A stretch of DNA of 64,000 nt from Branchiostoma belcheri (GCF_001625305.1 NW_017802713.1:100356-164355); one strand, 5' to 3'. Shown: positions 1-13,300, numbered from the stretch's first letter. Translations and numbers: made by a program. Notes: generated by a model from the letters alone, not told the origin.

Positions 1-187
1 TATATAGACAACCCCCAGATAACGTTACCTTTTAAAAAAACTGTCCTTGATTCTTATGTATCATCCCACACGATTGTACATGTACATGTATGTCAACTAT
101 GCATCTCTTTTTAATGTAACATTGTGAATATTGATAAAGTTTGAAAATTAAAAAAAATTATTTTAAAAACATAAATTGTCATATGCT

Positions 188-250
188 GTAAAATGTTACA
201 GGACTGAGTAGTACTTTTTGAGTGGAGGCCAGGGTAGTGTGGGTTCTGTA
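188..250 (+). repeat. Decayed duplicate of the WRAP53 exon start
   Basis: The stretch around 191-250 resembles 347-406 (intron end plus exon start): both hold TGTTACAG, a TACT-type stretch, then GAGTGGAGGCCAGG and later TGTATGG. The spacing is 156 bp. The upstream copy has an in-frame TGA shortly after its AG and lacks the WD-repeat reading frame, so it is a dead partial exon duplicate. Confidence 0.6.
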
Positions 251-357
251 TGGTATATCTACATGTACAGTATGTCACACAATATATTTAGTAGTAGTAC
301 CTGTGCTGTATCTGTACTGTGCCTGGATTACCTTACACGTGCTATTAAATGTTACAG

Positions 358-1233
358 TACTGGTCGGTACCTAGTGAGTGGAGGCCAGGCTGGAGTGATA
401 AGTGTATGGGACACAGCCATGACACCAGCCCCTGAGGACAGCTCTAACCCTGAACCTGTGCTACAGCCAGTGCTGACCTGGAGGGGGCACAACGATGCTG
501 TTAATGGAGTCAGGTCAGGGCTGACTCAGTCTTTCACTGGTATCATTTTTGTAGCGACTAGATGCATTTGATGCTTTATAAACACATTACAATACATAAT
601 CTAGCCTCAACGGGTGCAATGAACAAGTGAGCAGGGTTTGCATTTGGTGGTTTCGTAGTTCAAACCCTGGCTGAGTCATACCCAAGACTTTAAATTGGTA
701 CACAATGTACATGCTCCTTTCTCTGCTTAGCACTAAGTTTTTTCCAAATGTTTATAGAAAATAATGATATTTTAACAGATAATTATGACATGGTTGTGGC
801 AAGCCCCTTATGCAATGATTACCTGTAGTGCATTCAAGAAAATATACTCAGCATTTATAAAAGAATATGGTATTGGTAGTTGAACACACACACCACTACT
901 AGTGGACTAGCCCCTTGCTGTAGTGATTGCATAAATTTGTGTTGCTCAGGGGCTGTTGTAGAAAAGACTGTGCCTTGGGATCACTCACGGCCTGGCTGTT
1001 CCTTAATTTCCTGCCAATTGCAATGGTGAAGTACTAGTAAGCTTTTCTATTTGCCCCTCCCCCCCAGCCTGCATCCATTTTCCACCCTGTTGGTGACAGC
1101 ATCAGGACAGCGCAAGTTCCATGTTCCCATGGACAGCAGTGACAGCGACACAGATGAGAGTGACGAGGAGCTGATGAGTGACAGACACGTAACCAGGGAC
1201 AACAGTCTCCGGGTGTGGTCACTGTCAGCGTAA
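358..1233 (+). CDS. WRAP53: WRAP53/TCAB1-like WD-repeat protein, last two exons (partial gene)
   Basis: Two coding exons, 358-513 and 1068-1233, join in frame (AG from the first plus C from the second gives Ser) and end in TAA at 1231-1233. The peptide reads TGRYLVSGGQAGVISVWDT, then a Pro/Glu-rich stretch, HNDAVNGV, SLHPFSTLLVTASGQRKF, an Asp/Ser/Glu-rich linker and DNSLRVWSLSA. The order of a last WD blade, NGVSLHP, LLxTASGQR, an acidic insertion and a terminal xLxxW strand is the C-terminus of WRAP53 (TCAB1), which in other animals carries CAB-box scaRNAs and telomerase RNA to Cajal bodies. The acceptor at 356-357 and the donor at 514 are normal. Upstream exons lie outside the window. Two oddities: a decayed copy of the first exon's start sits 156 bp upstream, and a 41-bp tandem duplication spans the stop codon. 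The family call rests on recognised motifs, not on an alignment. Confidence 0.82.
600..750 (+). repeat. Possible tRNA-like SINE fragment in the last WRAP53 intron
   Basis: TAGTTCAAACCCTGG at 656-671 resembles a Pol III B box and is followed by text like that after other SINE heads. No clear A box or tail was seen, so this is weak. Confidence 0.3.
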
Positions 1234-1269
1234 CCAGGGACAACAGTCTCCGGGTGTGGTCACTATCAG
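1188..1269 (+). repeat. 41-bp tandem duplication across the WRAP53 stop codon
   Basis: Copy 1 starts at 1188 and copy 2 at 1229, each beginning CGTAACCAGGG and differing only near the end (ACTGTCAG versus ACTATCAG). The TAA stop used by the gene is made by the start of copy 2. Copy 2 itself ends CAGCGTAG, which would be the same Ser-Ala-stop ending. Confidence 0.85.
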
Positions 1270-3852
1270 CGTAGCAACAGAGAACGACTATTTCTGTGTT
1301 GTGATGCTATACATGTATATGCTTAGGTTATCTCTAGTGATCATTTGTATGACAATTTTATGCAAAGTTCTCTTTTCTAGACAGAAAGTCAACCTTTTAA
1401 AAAGATTAGTAAAAGAAAGACTTTTTTTCTTTGTAGCACTTTTCCTTTTCCTACTTTATTGTTCACATTATATTGTACTTGTACTTGACCACCAGACTGT
1501 GTATATGTTGTGTCCTTGTAAACATTTCAGACATACAACATATACATACATTAGACTTAGAGTATACAAGTCATGTAGATAAGCATTGTGTTGTCATTTG
1601 TGATATCTATGATAGAGTTGCCATTGATGTTACTGGTACATTTTGTTTTTTACAATTTTTTATGACATAAAAATTAATGACACATTCCAAAAACTGTGTG
1701 CATAAAAGACTGACACACACACAACACTCTGTCCTTGTATACTTGACTAAATAGCATAAGGAAAACGTACATCTTTGCAGAATGCATACATATATGCATT
1801 GTTTTGATGCCCCACTGTGATGTGAGTTCAATTCCAGGAACCCAGTGGCTCTACATCAAACCTCAGTTACATAAAAGAATCTGCTCAGGTCATTGTGCTT
1901 TGCCAGCGAAAAATAAAAGCATTATGCTTACCTTCAATAGACACTGATTTCTTTACTATGACAAAAGGTATCATTAAATATGTGCGTGTCTTACGTCGAA
2001 ATACAGAAATGGGAAATCTATCGGGGCATAAAAACGTAATATCAAAACAGCATCCCTATAAACTGATGAAGTGGCACTAACCCACACAGACTCTGTTGTT
2101 TTCGTGTCCAGCCATGCGTTGAAAACAGATTGCTGTTGAGTTTAATGGACCATTGGCCTATACACACCTCATTTTATGGGTGACATGTTTTGGAGGCTGC
2201 ATCTCCTATGCGAGAGAGAGTGATAGGCCTGCAACAACATAAAACAGCGCTACACTCAGGCCATGCTCTACTGAAAGTGAGAAATTGTATGATCTATCTG
2301 TGAATATCTTATGATAACGTCATATAGTATGAACCATCAAAATCAGGGAACTACAAACATAGATATGCAAATCTACAACTTGAATTTCAAGACAGTCTTT
2401 TCTTAATATAATTTTCTTTTTGATCAGAAATGATATGATATGTTAACCTGCTTTTGTGCAATAACCCTATTTGGCATTGGCTTGTATAGCCGTAATATGC
2501 ATGGCGCTCTCGCAATACAGTAACAGCGCTATTTGACCATTGAAAAACTCATTCCGAATGAGTAGATCCATCAGCAATATGCGTGTTACACAGTATCTTA
2601 CATGCATATGAAAAAAAAACAAAGATATTTTTGGTGGCCAGACGTATCGAAAGAAAGGTGTAGTCTGTACAGTAAAATTTACTTGAAAGGTGAAATATAT
2701 CCTAGTCCAAGGTCCTTTGAAGATGGATTTGAAAGTGTCTTGAGGTGCCCTCAGATGATTGATTAAGTTTTTCATAGTGAATTTCTCCAAGGCTTTCGAT
2801 TCTATTTCTCGCAAGGCACTGGGAATATAACCAGCCGTTGATATATGTATATGACGTCATAGACGCAGTCAATTGATTCATTCCTCGACAAAGACTCGCG
2901 CCGCACTGTTCAAAATTGGGTCCATCCGTTGGTAAAATTACAGTAAAAATCCGTCATTTTAAAGGCTTAAAAGACGTTTACGGCTACAGATGAACGTCCA
3001 TGCATATATCGCGTTTTACTTACGTAACGTACAAGTATAGGGCTGGAAGCAGTAGGGGATGGTCCAGGAATTATTTTGGGGGTGGGTGGACACACAGGAA
3101 AACATTATTGTTTTTGATCTCTTTCTTCTTCTTCAAATACATAAGGTCAGTGACCTGAGTCATACGTCTGTGATCACTGTGCCGTGGAAGACACCGTGAG
3201 GTGTTGTGTTGCATTATGTAGCAAGTGGCAGGGCAGGAGTTGGAGGGGCTGGTCACCATATACATGTATTTGAATGTGTTTGAGTTAGAATTAACAGAGC
3301 AGTTTGTTGTACTAGACCATTCCAATGTGGAGGTGAACATTATGCATTCACTTTGCAATTGTTGCCTTTCTAGTCTTTCGTTGCTTTGTTTTCTTCTCCA
3401 GTGGGGCAATGTTGTTTTGCAAGTGATCTTTGTAAAAATAATTTTCTTGTCCTTTGATAATTCTTCCTCCAAAGGTGACTACATCTATAAATGGCAATAA
3501 TTTCGTACTTTATTGTACATTACACTAGCATTACTATATAATTATACATATATATAATATTATATCATATAATCTGGCCCTTTCTAATATTAATATCGAA
3601 CATATCCTATGCTGCCATTTGAGCGGTCGTTACCGGTTACTGGTGTTAACCAATCATCACAGGTTTTTATAATCGTGTTTATCACGTTAATTTGCTTCCT
3701 CAACAGGCGATCTTTTAACTATCAAATGCAGAATTAAAGAGCTATAGAAGTATTTTCCTAATAACAGTTATCTCTCTTGCTATTCTCCATTAATTAGTGT
3801 CGCCCTGACGGCCCATGAAATATTGGAGCTTCTGGGTTGTTGCTCGCCAAAT
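1270..3852. other. Gene-poor AT-rich intergenic DNA
   Basis: No open frame here looks like a conserved protein or has exon-like borders. An AATAAA at 1912-1917 could end the WRAP53 transcript but is 680 bp past the stop. Between 3530 and 3575 the DNA is almost pure AT. Nothing else could be assigned. Confidence 0.5.
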
Positions 3853-4196
3853 CAGGGCTCGAAATACTGGGTGCATGTGCACCTTAGTGCACCCAAATTT
3901 GGAGCTGTGCACCCAATCTTTTCTGTGGGTGCACCAGTGCACCCAAATATTTTCATAGTTTTAATGTATGTAAAGATATTAAATTTATAGTAGTTACAGC
4001 ATATTCTTAACATCTAAGTGTCAGAAAAAATAATACAATGATTGTTCTTTCCTTGAAATGAAACATAATGATAGTTTTTGTAGACATTCTACTTATTTTA
4101 TCTTATATGGTGCACCTAAAATATTTTTGTGCACCCAATTTTTTAGGTTGGGTGCACCAGTGCACCTATTCCCAAAAAAATGAATTTCGAGCCCTG
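3853..4196. mobile_element. hAT-like non-autonomous DNA element, GTGCACC-rich
   Basis: A 344-bp element with perfect 13-bp inverted ends: CAGGGCTCGAAAT at the left and ATTTCGAGCCCTG at the right. Near both ends it carries many GTGCACC motifs (for example GGTGCACCAGTGCACC). CAGGG...CCCTG ends are typical of hAT-superfamily transposons. No transposase frame is present. A second copy lies at 33316-33677. No exact 8-bp target duplication was seen here. Confidence 0.7.
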
Positions 4197-4742
4197 ACAA
4201 AGGTTAATCCCTGCTTTATCCGTCTACAAACCCGCTTAACTCCACACTAACGCCCCCAAGCTTTTGAAACGTTTTTACGAAGACGAATCCCTGCTCTGTG
4301 CACTCGGCGTCGTCCTGACACGTGAGGCTAATGCGCCTGAGCCGAGGGTTCCAAATTGTTCGAACTAATTTCCGTGTAGGTGTGTGATCAAGACAAAAAA
4401 GCTAAGTAGTTAATGGTGGGACTAAGCTTGAAAGTATAGATCTTTGGAAACAATTAGAATAAGATGAAGGTAAGGGTAGAAACCAAAAGGTGAACATAAT
4501 GGAAAATCTTACGTTTTAGAGAACGGGCCATATAAATGTGAAGGACGCGGTACAACACTTTTGACATTTTTCATGAATTGGGTGATTGAAGGTAAAATTG
4601 GTACTTGTAATATTTACAAGAAAGGGCAGTTGAATGTGAAGGTAATGTCTAACAGAAGGGGGCATAACGCTAAGTATAGAGAAAGGAGACGAAAATGATC
4701 AAAAGGCGTTATTGGCAGTAACATCCATGATCATCCATGGAA

Positions 4743-4934
4743 GCTAGCCTCCATAGCATGCCAAAAACTGGTCATTTGGGGGGTCTTCGGGAGATTTTAT
4801 GTGCTATTTTCTGATTGCATATAGACAACATAGCCGGTCTGATTGAATTACTCCCGTTTTTTGGGCTGATCATATATTAAACAGCCAAAGACCACCAAAC
4901 TCCCAGTTCTATAAGACAGTGCTACGGAGGCTAC
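4743..4934. mobile_element. MITE with TAGCCTCC ends, copy 1
   Basis: About 190 bp, with imperfect inverted ends TAGCCTCCATAGCA and TGCTACGGAGGCTA. The interior (TGATTGCATATAGACAACAT, then CAAAGACCACCAAACTCCC) is shared with 7781-7982. It sits directly at the start of the tandem array. Confidence 0.7.
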
Positions 4935-4964
4935 ATGAAAGCACAGCACAGAGGCCCAGCAATA

Positions 4965-7210
4965 TCATAGTCCCCACCATGATATATCCCGATCGGTCCC
5001 TTACTAGGTTATACACCTATGCCCTAGACTGGCTAGATGTCATACATGTCAATGCTTGCCTTGTTTGCAGTTTTCTCTTTGTACTCTGTGGTCTAATCCC
5101 CATTAAAACGAAAGGATGGCACTGGGACTATATAATAATCAATATGCACTAGAGCGCTATTATGCCTCCGTCGGTGATATGTCTTGGTCGGTCCCTTATT
5201 ACGTCTTATACTTTCACCCCAGACTACCTAGATGCCGTACAAGTCAATTTTCCCTTATTTGCAGTGATCTCTCTGCACTGTGACCTAATCCTCATTAAAA
5301 ACGTGATCTGCAATGGGTTGTTACAGGATGGTACTTGGCTATTGTGCCTCGGTCGCTGATATGTCTTGGTCGCTCCCTTACATTTAAACCTTCGCCCTAG
5401 ACTAGATGACACTGTGACAAGTCAATGTTTTCCCTGCTTCTAGTGATCTCTTTGTACCCAGTGACAAAATCCTCATGTGATCTGTATTAGGATGGTACAG
5501 GATGGTACAGGATGGCACCATTATACCTTGGTCGCTGATGTCTTGGCCGGTCCCCTTATTACGTCTTATACCTTCGCCCAGACTACCTAAATGCCGTACA
5601 AGTCAATTTTCCCTTATTTGCAGTGATCTTTCTGTACCCTGTGACCTAATCCTCGTTAAAAACGTGATCTGCAATGGGTTGTTACAGGATGGTACTTGGT
5701 TATTATGCCTCGGTCGCTGATGATATCTCCCGGTCAGTCCCTTACTCTTTCTTAGTCCTTATACCTTTGCCCACATACAATTATTACAATTCAATGTTTT
5801 CCCTTCTTTGTACCCGGTAACGAAACACCCTTAAACGTTATCTGTAATGGGTTGTTACAGGAAGGTACTTGCAATGGCTATTATGCCTCGGTCACAGATA
5901 AGTCCTGGTCGGTCCCTTATTACTTATTTTACCTGCGCCCCAGACTAGATGTCCATGTCCATGTTTGAACATTGTTTCCCCTGCTTGCAGTGATCTCTTT
6001 GTACCCAATGACAAAATCCCCATTAAGAAGTGAGCTGCAATGGGTTGTTACTCGATGGTACTTGGCTATTACTACTAGCATAAGTGTGCCTCGATCGCTG
6101 ATATGTCTTGGTCGGTCCCTTACTATCCTATAACCTCCTTGTTACGTCTTAAACCTTCGCCCCAGACTAGATGACATACAAGTCAATAATGTTTTCTCTT
6201 CTTGCACTGATCTCTTTGTACCCAGTGACAAAATCCCCTTAAACGTTATCTGTAATATTATGCCTCGGTCACTGATAAGTCCTGGTCGGCCCCTTATTAC
6301 ATCTTTTACCTGTCCGTGTCCATGTTTGAACATTGTTTCCCTGCTTGCAGTGATCTCTTTGTACCCAGTGACAAAATCCCCATTAAAACGTGAACTGTAT
6401 TAGGATGTTACAGGATGGTACTTGGCTATCACTAGTGCCTCGATCGCTGATATGTCTTGGTCGGTTCCTTTAACCTCCTTGTTACGTCTTAAACCTTCGC
6501 CCCAGACTAGATGACATACAAGTCACTGTTTTCTCTAGCTTGCACTGATCTCTTTGTACCCAGTGACAAAATCCCCATTAAAAACGTGAACTGTTACAGT
6601 AGTAGGTTGTTACATGATGGTACTCAGCTATTATGCCTCGGTCGCTGATATGTCCTGGTCTGTCCCTTATCAGTGACGTCTTATACCTTCGCCCAGACTA
6701 CCTAGATGCCGTACAAGTCAATTTTCCCTTATTTGCAGTGATCTCTCTGTACCCTGTGACCTAATCCCCATTAAATGTGAGCTGCAATGGGTTGTTACAG
6801 GATCGTACTTGGTCTATATGATCAGCTAGTACGCGCTGTAATGCCTCGGTCGCTGATACGTCCTGACCCGTCCCTTACTACTCCTTATACCTTCGCCCCA
6901 GACTAGATGACATACAAGTCAATGTTTTCTCTAGCTTGCACTGATCTCTTTGTACCCAGTGACAAAACCCCCATTAAAACGTGAACTGTATTAGGATGTT
7001 ACAGGATGGTACTTGGCTATTACTAGTGCCTCGATCGCTGATACATGTATGTCTTGGTCGGTCCCTATAACCTCCTTGTTACGTCTTAAACCTTCACCCC
7101 AGACTAGATGACATACAAGTCAATGTTTTCCCTTCCTGCACTGATCTCTTTGTACCCAGTGACAAAATCCCCATTAAAAACGTGAACTGTATTAGGATGT
7201 TACAGGATGG
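4965..7210 (+). repeat. Tandem array of about twelve ~173-208 bp units
   Basis: Each unit contains, in order, GCCTCGGTCGCTGATATGTC, TCGGTCCCTTA, CTTCGCCC, CAGACTA, ACAAGTCAAT, a TGATCTCTTTGTACCC stretch, AATCCCCATTAAAA and GTTACAGGATGGTACTTGG. The GCCTC(G)GTC...GCTGAT anchor recurs near 5162, 5344, 5524, 5705, 5883, 6090, 6265, 6438, 6634, 6842 and 7028, so the period is mostly 173-208 bp. Units are diverged and some are shortened. There is no coding capacity. It looks like a local minisatellite or satellite-type array. Confidence 0.85.
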
Positions 7211-7780
7211 GCCGCTCAACACGAGCTTAACGGCAGGAAGCAGGAGCCAGACAGATGCGTCCACGGATGATTGCCGTTAGCCGCCTTCATCCCTGGTTTC
7301 CATGGTGACATCACCTCCTTGACACTTAAGACATTCTGTCTGGGCGTACAAGACTAAGGGCTGTTTCATTTCTCAAGAAGCGGGGGTGGCGGGAACTTTA
7401 GCGGTGATATGACGAGATTTTTCCCCAGAAATCTGAATATTAAGTACTTTTTGTGGGACAAAAGAAAGATACGCTTTTTTCGAACGTGATCAAGGATGTA
7501 TTGGACAGGGCTTTTAGATTTGAGAATCCAAACAATATTCAAGTTATACGTTATAGCACTTTTTTGTACAATTAATCAATATAAGAAAATGGTGTAATTC
7601 CTACATTCGGAGCCTTTTCTTTACAAATGTAGTATTGCACACTTAGCAAACAAAGATGGCTCAATGTCGATGATATAGCTATATAGTGTAAGCAATGAAA
7701 GATAGGGGACATGTCTCATTTCTGAACTCTGCAGTCTCTCTTTTACAGCTGCTACAGAAGAGTGAAGCATGATAGTGGAG

Positions 7781-7982
7781 CCATAGCTTCCATAGCATGT
7801 CAAAAACTGGGGGTGTTGAGGGTCTTCATGGTCTTGGGGATCTTTTACGTGCTATTTTCTGATTGCATATAGACAACATAGCCGGTCTGGTTGAATTACC
7901 CCCGTTTTTTTAGAACTAGGCTAATCAGAAAACAGCCGAAGACCACCAAACTCCCAGTTCTATAAGCCTGCTACGGAGGCTA
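7781..7982. mobile_element. MITE with TAGCCTCC-type ends, copy 2
   Basis: Same interior as 4743-4934, in the same orientation, ending TGCTACGGAGGCTA. The left end is degraded (TAGCTTCCATAGCATG). It lies 570 bp beyond the end of the tandem array. Confidence 0.65.
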
Positions 7983-10395
7983 GTGGAGCCAGGTGAACTG
8001 AGAGTGGTCACCATGGCTCTGAATATGCATCCACGCATGCATATATATGCATGGCTCTGAATATGCATGCACTACGTCTATCATTTTTTTGGTAGACTGA
8101 TTTTTAACACTGACTTTGAGGCACACGGTAAGTCTTTTGATATGAAAATGTGGTCATCAAAGTCAAAGCAGTTAGGAGTGAACCCTCCTCTGCCCTCTGA
8201 CGGAATAACATGGCCTCCAGTCAAGTGCATGACGTGTTCTGTGAATTTGTGTCTGTAACGAGGACACCCTAAGTAGTTTTCGCGCTTTAGCGTAGCGTGC
8301 GAGACTGCCTGAGGCGCACTTAGGTGACGGCTTCCTCTTTTGTCCCAGTGTTCCTTACGTCATACGAGTAAGAAAACGGGGTTAACAAAGAAACCTCGCC
8401 ACGGCGTTACGTGAAAACCACTCGGAGAAGTGCATATGGTTGTTATCCCACATATAGCCGCTTCAGACGTTTGCAGAATAAATCGCCCCATTAGCTGTGA
8501 TAAAATTCCAGGAAGTAACAGTATCGCTTGAAAGCCGCGAGCGGACGATAAAGGAAAAACTGGGGGAGGATAGTGGATAAGTACCAGTAGTATATCTGAA
8601 CGGCAGATACGGGAAAGGCATCGCAATTGGATAAGATAAAAATGATAGACAGCATTAACATGCAATTGCAAATGGTTGCAGTGTTTACAGCAGATCAGTG
8701 TTAAATCGTTGTGCAGATGTATCTGTAAAGCCGGTATAGCCGCCCTTCGGCGTAACACACCAGATACGTAGGCAAGCCATTTGTTGTAAGACTAGGAATT
8801 AAGAGATGGAATAGAAATATGAACCTAGAGAACTACTACCAAAAATAAATGCACCTGGTCCAGTGAATATACAAAAAATGTGATACTTCTCTTCAAACTG
8901 GTGCATACTGTGGATGATTGAATTTCACAGTTGCAAATACTGCCGTATTTACATTGCTTCGTTTACTCCTGTACCCTAGAGTACATTTAAACCGTATACG
9001 TTTTATTTTCCTGCACATTGAATATCAATAACGCGATATGAAAGTTGTAAATTGGAATTTCCGAAGGAGGGAAAATGTAAAAAAATCAAAGTCAACAGTT
9101 CTTGGACATCAATAGAACATATATCAGAATAATAATTGGTCTCTTAGCTTCGACAGGGGTTCAGAACTCTACAGGAAGCATGGTGCTCTTCTTACAATAA
9201 TTGGCAGTGGAATCCTAGTTGCATGTGATCAGCGCAAGGAAAGCAAAATTGGTCTAGCGTCTGGGTACCACAAGAATACGTCCTTATTTGACTTTCTAAA
9301 ATGCTAAAATAGATCGATATTTACCTTGTTTTTAGCCAAAAACACACGAGCCTATATATGATGTCAGAGCTACAATCCGTAGAATTTTCAAAAGAATGCG
9401 ACTTTCTGTGTTAAGATTTTATTCTGGTAAATTTTGACAATATCCTACATGAAGAGTATTTGTCATTCAATGCAAAATCATCACGTCATTTAGTTGGTGC
9501 CTTGTACACTGTTTGATTGTAGGATGTGAGGAGGCGTTATGGGTCGTATGACAGGAAGTGATTTTTCATACCAAATTAGGGAAAACCTAACAAGAAGAAA
9601 AGAAGAAGAAAAACAATTCCTGATTGGCAGATATCTTCTATTATGAATGATAGCTGCTTGGATACAGACAGAAATTTTGAACGCTGGACGCTGAAAACAC
9701 CCCCACTCCGGGATAAACTGACCCGTCCCTATAAACTACCAATGACGGCGAAACGTTCATTCATTCTTCCGTCTCGTGAACTCGCATAAGACTCGTGGGT
9801 TTGGTAGCGAAGTCCGGGCTGCCAAAATCATTCGGAAATGTAAGCCAGTGTGCGACAACCGCTAGCACAAAGATTGTAATTGTCAGACTGAGAGCTTTCC
9901 TAGACTGCGAGCTTCAAACCGGCGGGGGCGATTTAAAAAGGGCGGCAGTGCTTACAGGTACGAGGATATCTGTGGTGGAAGATTCGCGATAAACTGTTTG
10001 GATTATCCGCTGTCGGTGGGTTAAATTAATTGCTCGTTGTCATGAAAGGTCGCGTGGAGGTGAGGCGCTTCTCCGGAAATTCGCGGCGGGTTGGATGTAG
10101 AAATAATAACCAGCGGGGAAAGCCTTCTGTAAGCAACACTCGACATGCAGTACGCCCGGAGAGAGTCGGAGGTACCGCCGTTTGATACTTAAGTCGTGGT
10201 GATGGTGCAGTTGTTTTGGTACGTCGCTACGCACAATGAATGCAGGGCGGCGCCCACTTTGAAACCATCGGCACAACAGGTCTTTACCGTCTCCAAACGC
10301 CGGAGCTAACCGGGATGCCTGCCCTAGCCCATCGGGGTCACGGGTTTGGAGCGGCTGTAAGCTGTGTGGCGACTCCTCGCCGGGATCCGTGAAAC
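7983..10395. other. Upstream region of the NALF1-like gene
   Basis: No gene was recognised. From about 9700 the DNA becomes richer in CpG up to the start codon at 10396, which fits a promoter and 5' untranslated region. No TATA box or confident start site was seen. Confidence 0.35.
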
Positions 10396-13300
10396 ATGAC
10401 TTCCAGTCATGGAACAGGCACCAAGAGGGCAAGCCTAGCCGTAACCTTCTACACTCGGGAGGTGCAAAAATGGCGCCCGGCTATTAGTTCCCTGCTGCTA
10501 CTGAGTCTCCTACTGGTAGACGATGTTAGGGAGGTGGTAGCCATGAACGACGTCCCTAAGATGCCGCCCGCGCACGTGAGCGAGAAGAAATCGAGCAACA
10601 GGTGCTACTACAAAGGTTTCAGCACCAAGGACGGGACTGTAGCGTGCGCGGAGCCGAAAGAGCTACCCAAGGAGTGGCGCCTCCCGTTCTGCGCCTTGTT
10701 TACCGTGGGGGACATTTTGCCGAGCGAGGGCAGCAAGCATTTCTTGAATAATTCTGGCCTCCAACTCTACAATTTCTTACATAAACAACAGGAGTACATT
10801 CAGGCGCTGTGCCCGGAGCACAGCCTCGCCACTTGTTTGGACGAGTTTAATCGAACTGGCAGCCACGAGTGCCTAATATGGGATTCGCCTTCTAGAAACG
10901 AATCCATGTGCGAGAGATGTTTGGATTTAGTCTTATTTTTGGACACCTGTGTGAGGACAGCTTACGAATCGTCCATGTTGGCCCTACAGAGACATTGTGG
11001 TTGCCAGGACGACTACTCGATGCGGTGGAGGTGCGATACGTGCCAGGTTTGTACCATTCTCTTTTAAAACATACACCAAAACGATTGATCTCATTCACAT
11101 GATTCCAACATTTTCTTTCCAGCGTTTTCTCGGAGGAGTTTCGTTGACACCCAATTACCCACAGGCCACGCTTCAATATTCGGCAATAATTGGGTAATCA
11201 AAAGAACCTTCGCTCTTCAAAGGGGTGGGTTCAAATGTTAACGGCCGTCGCGATGGGAATCGAGAATTTCTCTTCAGGTCGTTTTTTAAACACTGTTAGA
11301 GCGTGGAATGGGTTTTTAACGATACAAATTTTATCTAGTGTATGTTAACGCGTGCGTTTCGATATGAAAGCGCTAGTTTTCGGTTCGGTACAAACGAAAT
11401 GGAGATAGACAATGCCTCACGGAGGCTTGTATTCTTCCCACCGACTACAAAGCGCCGTGTCTAGGGACACTTTCTACGCCTAATTAGACGAGGGACAGGG
11501 CTGCTTGCAGCATGAATGTTTTTAATCATGACGACCTAAATAAATATTCATAACCACTCTTTCTGTACTGTAGCATCACATTGATAAAATGTTGGAATTG
11601 ATAATTTTACAGATTATTTTGAAAGCCTGACTAACACTAAAAATAAGAGACGCATATGTGTTAAGCAGAATAAAATATTTTTGAGAAAGCAGATAGATTT
11701 TGTTGTATATTCTAGATGATGATGAAAGAATCATCAATAACATCTGTATGTATAACGAAAATTGGCAAAGATGCTCTGCTGTATTTTCAATACGTAATTG
11801 TTTACGTTTTTAATTCCTTATGTACGTATGTCAAGACTATCGTATTCTATTTTCTACATTCAGCCATATGAAATGGATATTTTTCAAACGATTCTGTGTA
11901 GAATCATGTTTTTTTGTAACTGGAAGGCTGATAAAATATCTTTTTATATTGAGACAAAGAAGGGTGGTCTGTTCTGTTAATGCTTGCATGTTAGAGATAT
12001 TTATTATAAATGTTATAGAATGACTTAAACCACAGACCAGATTTTTTTATGTGTATTTTTTAAAGCCAAAAGTTACATTCGATAGAAAAAGACGTGGCTA
12101 GTATTTTAGGCATTCCAAGATCATTTCAAGGATTACTTTTTAGGTTGTCTATGATTTCTTTAATAGTTCGTAAAAATCAACTGCAACTAAAAAACTCGAA
12201 AATTTTACGATTTAAGGCAAGTCATATCTGGTTAAAGACCTTAGGCCACACCAATTTAATTTGTTGTTTCTCGGATTCTCCCTGCCCATTTTTTTCCAGA
12301 TTTTAGGTTCTGAATCAACTGTAAAATGCTCATATTTTGGCCCCAACGGCTGAAGAAAGTGTTTTTTCTTACCGTTTTTCAACTCTAACAATGCAACTTC
12401 GTTGTATTAAAAGTTCAAAATCTATTGTTTTAATTGTATACCAACCTGGTATTTTGACATTATGACTCATATCGTAACATTATCGGCCTTCATGGGGTGC
12501 CCTGGCCTTTTTTTTAAATTTTTATTTCGCCCTGTCGCTTCATACTTTTTCTGAGAAAAAGCCGAGAAACAACAAATTGAATTTGTGTGGCCTTGCCGCA
12601 AAAAATGTACAATGGATTTGACATAACCTTGCGACAAGCATCCACTATGATCCAACCATTCCTGTTTTTGCGTGAATGATGTCCCAATTATGCTGTTACG
12701 GGCAGGCGTATCTCCGGGCAGCCGTAGATATGTTATACTTGTCACCATGGAAACGAACCACGCACATTTAGTGTGGCGATCTCCAGTCAATCTAATCAAG
12801 TGCCCTGACCAATCCAAGAAGAGACTGTGTGAACGCACAATAGCTTTTCAAAGGCGCAGAAAATAAAGGACATCAAATGAATTCTGCAAAGGACGTAAAT
12901 AAATGTGATGCATTAAAATATTCAAGAGCTTCTACGAATTTATATCTGTTCTCGGAAAATCGTCTGGCATCAAGTACACTTCATTTTCACTTGGAGACTT
13001 CGATTCAGGAAATGTTAATGACTTTTACAAAGTAGCTTTTCAGAGAGAACACTTGATACTTTAAGCTTCCTTTCGTATCACATGTAATTAATATAGGGGC
13101 TTAGACTCTAGTTAGAGGAAATGTCATCATTGCCTTCGTACCCTAAAGTTACATTGACAACTTAATCTGCTTCAAGGAATACTAATTCAATTTGTTGGTT
13201 CTTAGATTTTTTAAATTTAGATTAATCTGAGAACAAAATAATGAAATCAGATTGAAGTAGTCTTCATAGCCCTTTGTCATTAATTTTATTTAATTATAAA

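Noticed and set aside
4919..5720. Several small open frames inside the tandem array (for example near 5162-5359 and 5502-5720)
   Set aside because: They repeat with the array units, lack conserved protein features and are broken in other units.
8360..8758. 132-codon open frame on the minus strand
   Set aside because: No recognised motif, no splice context and no codon pattern unlike the neighbouring noncoding DNA.
10908..11197. Overlapping open frames around the end of NALF1 exon 1
   Set aside because: They run out of frame with the cysteine-rich protein and through its donor site.
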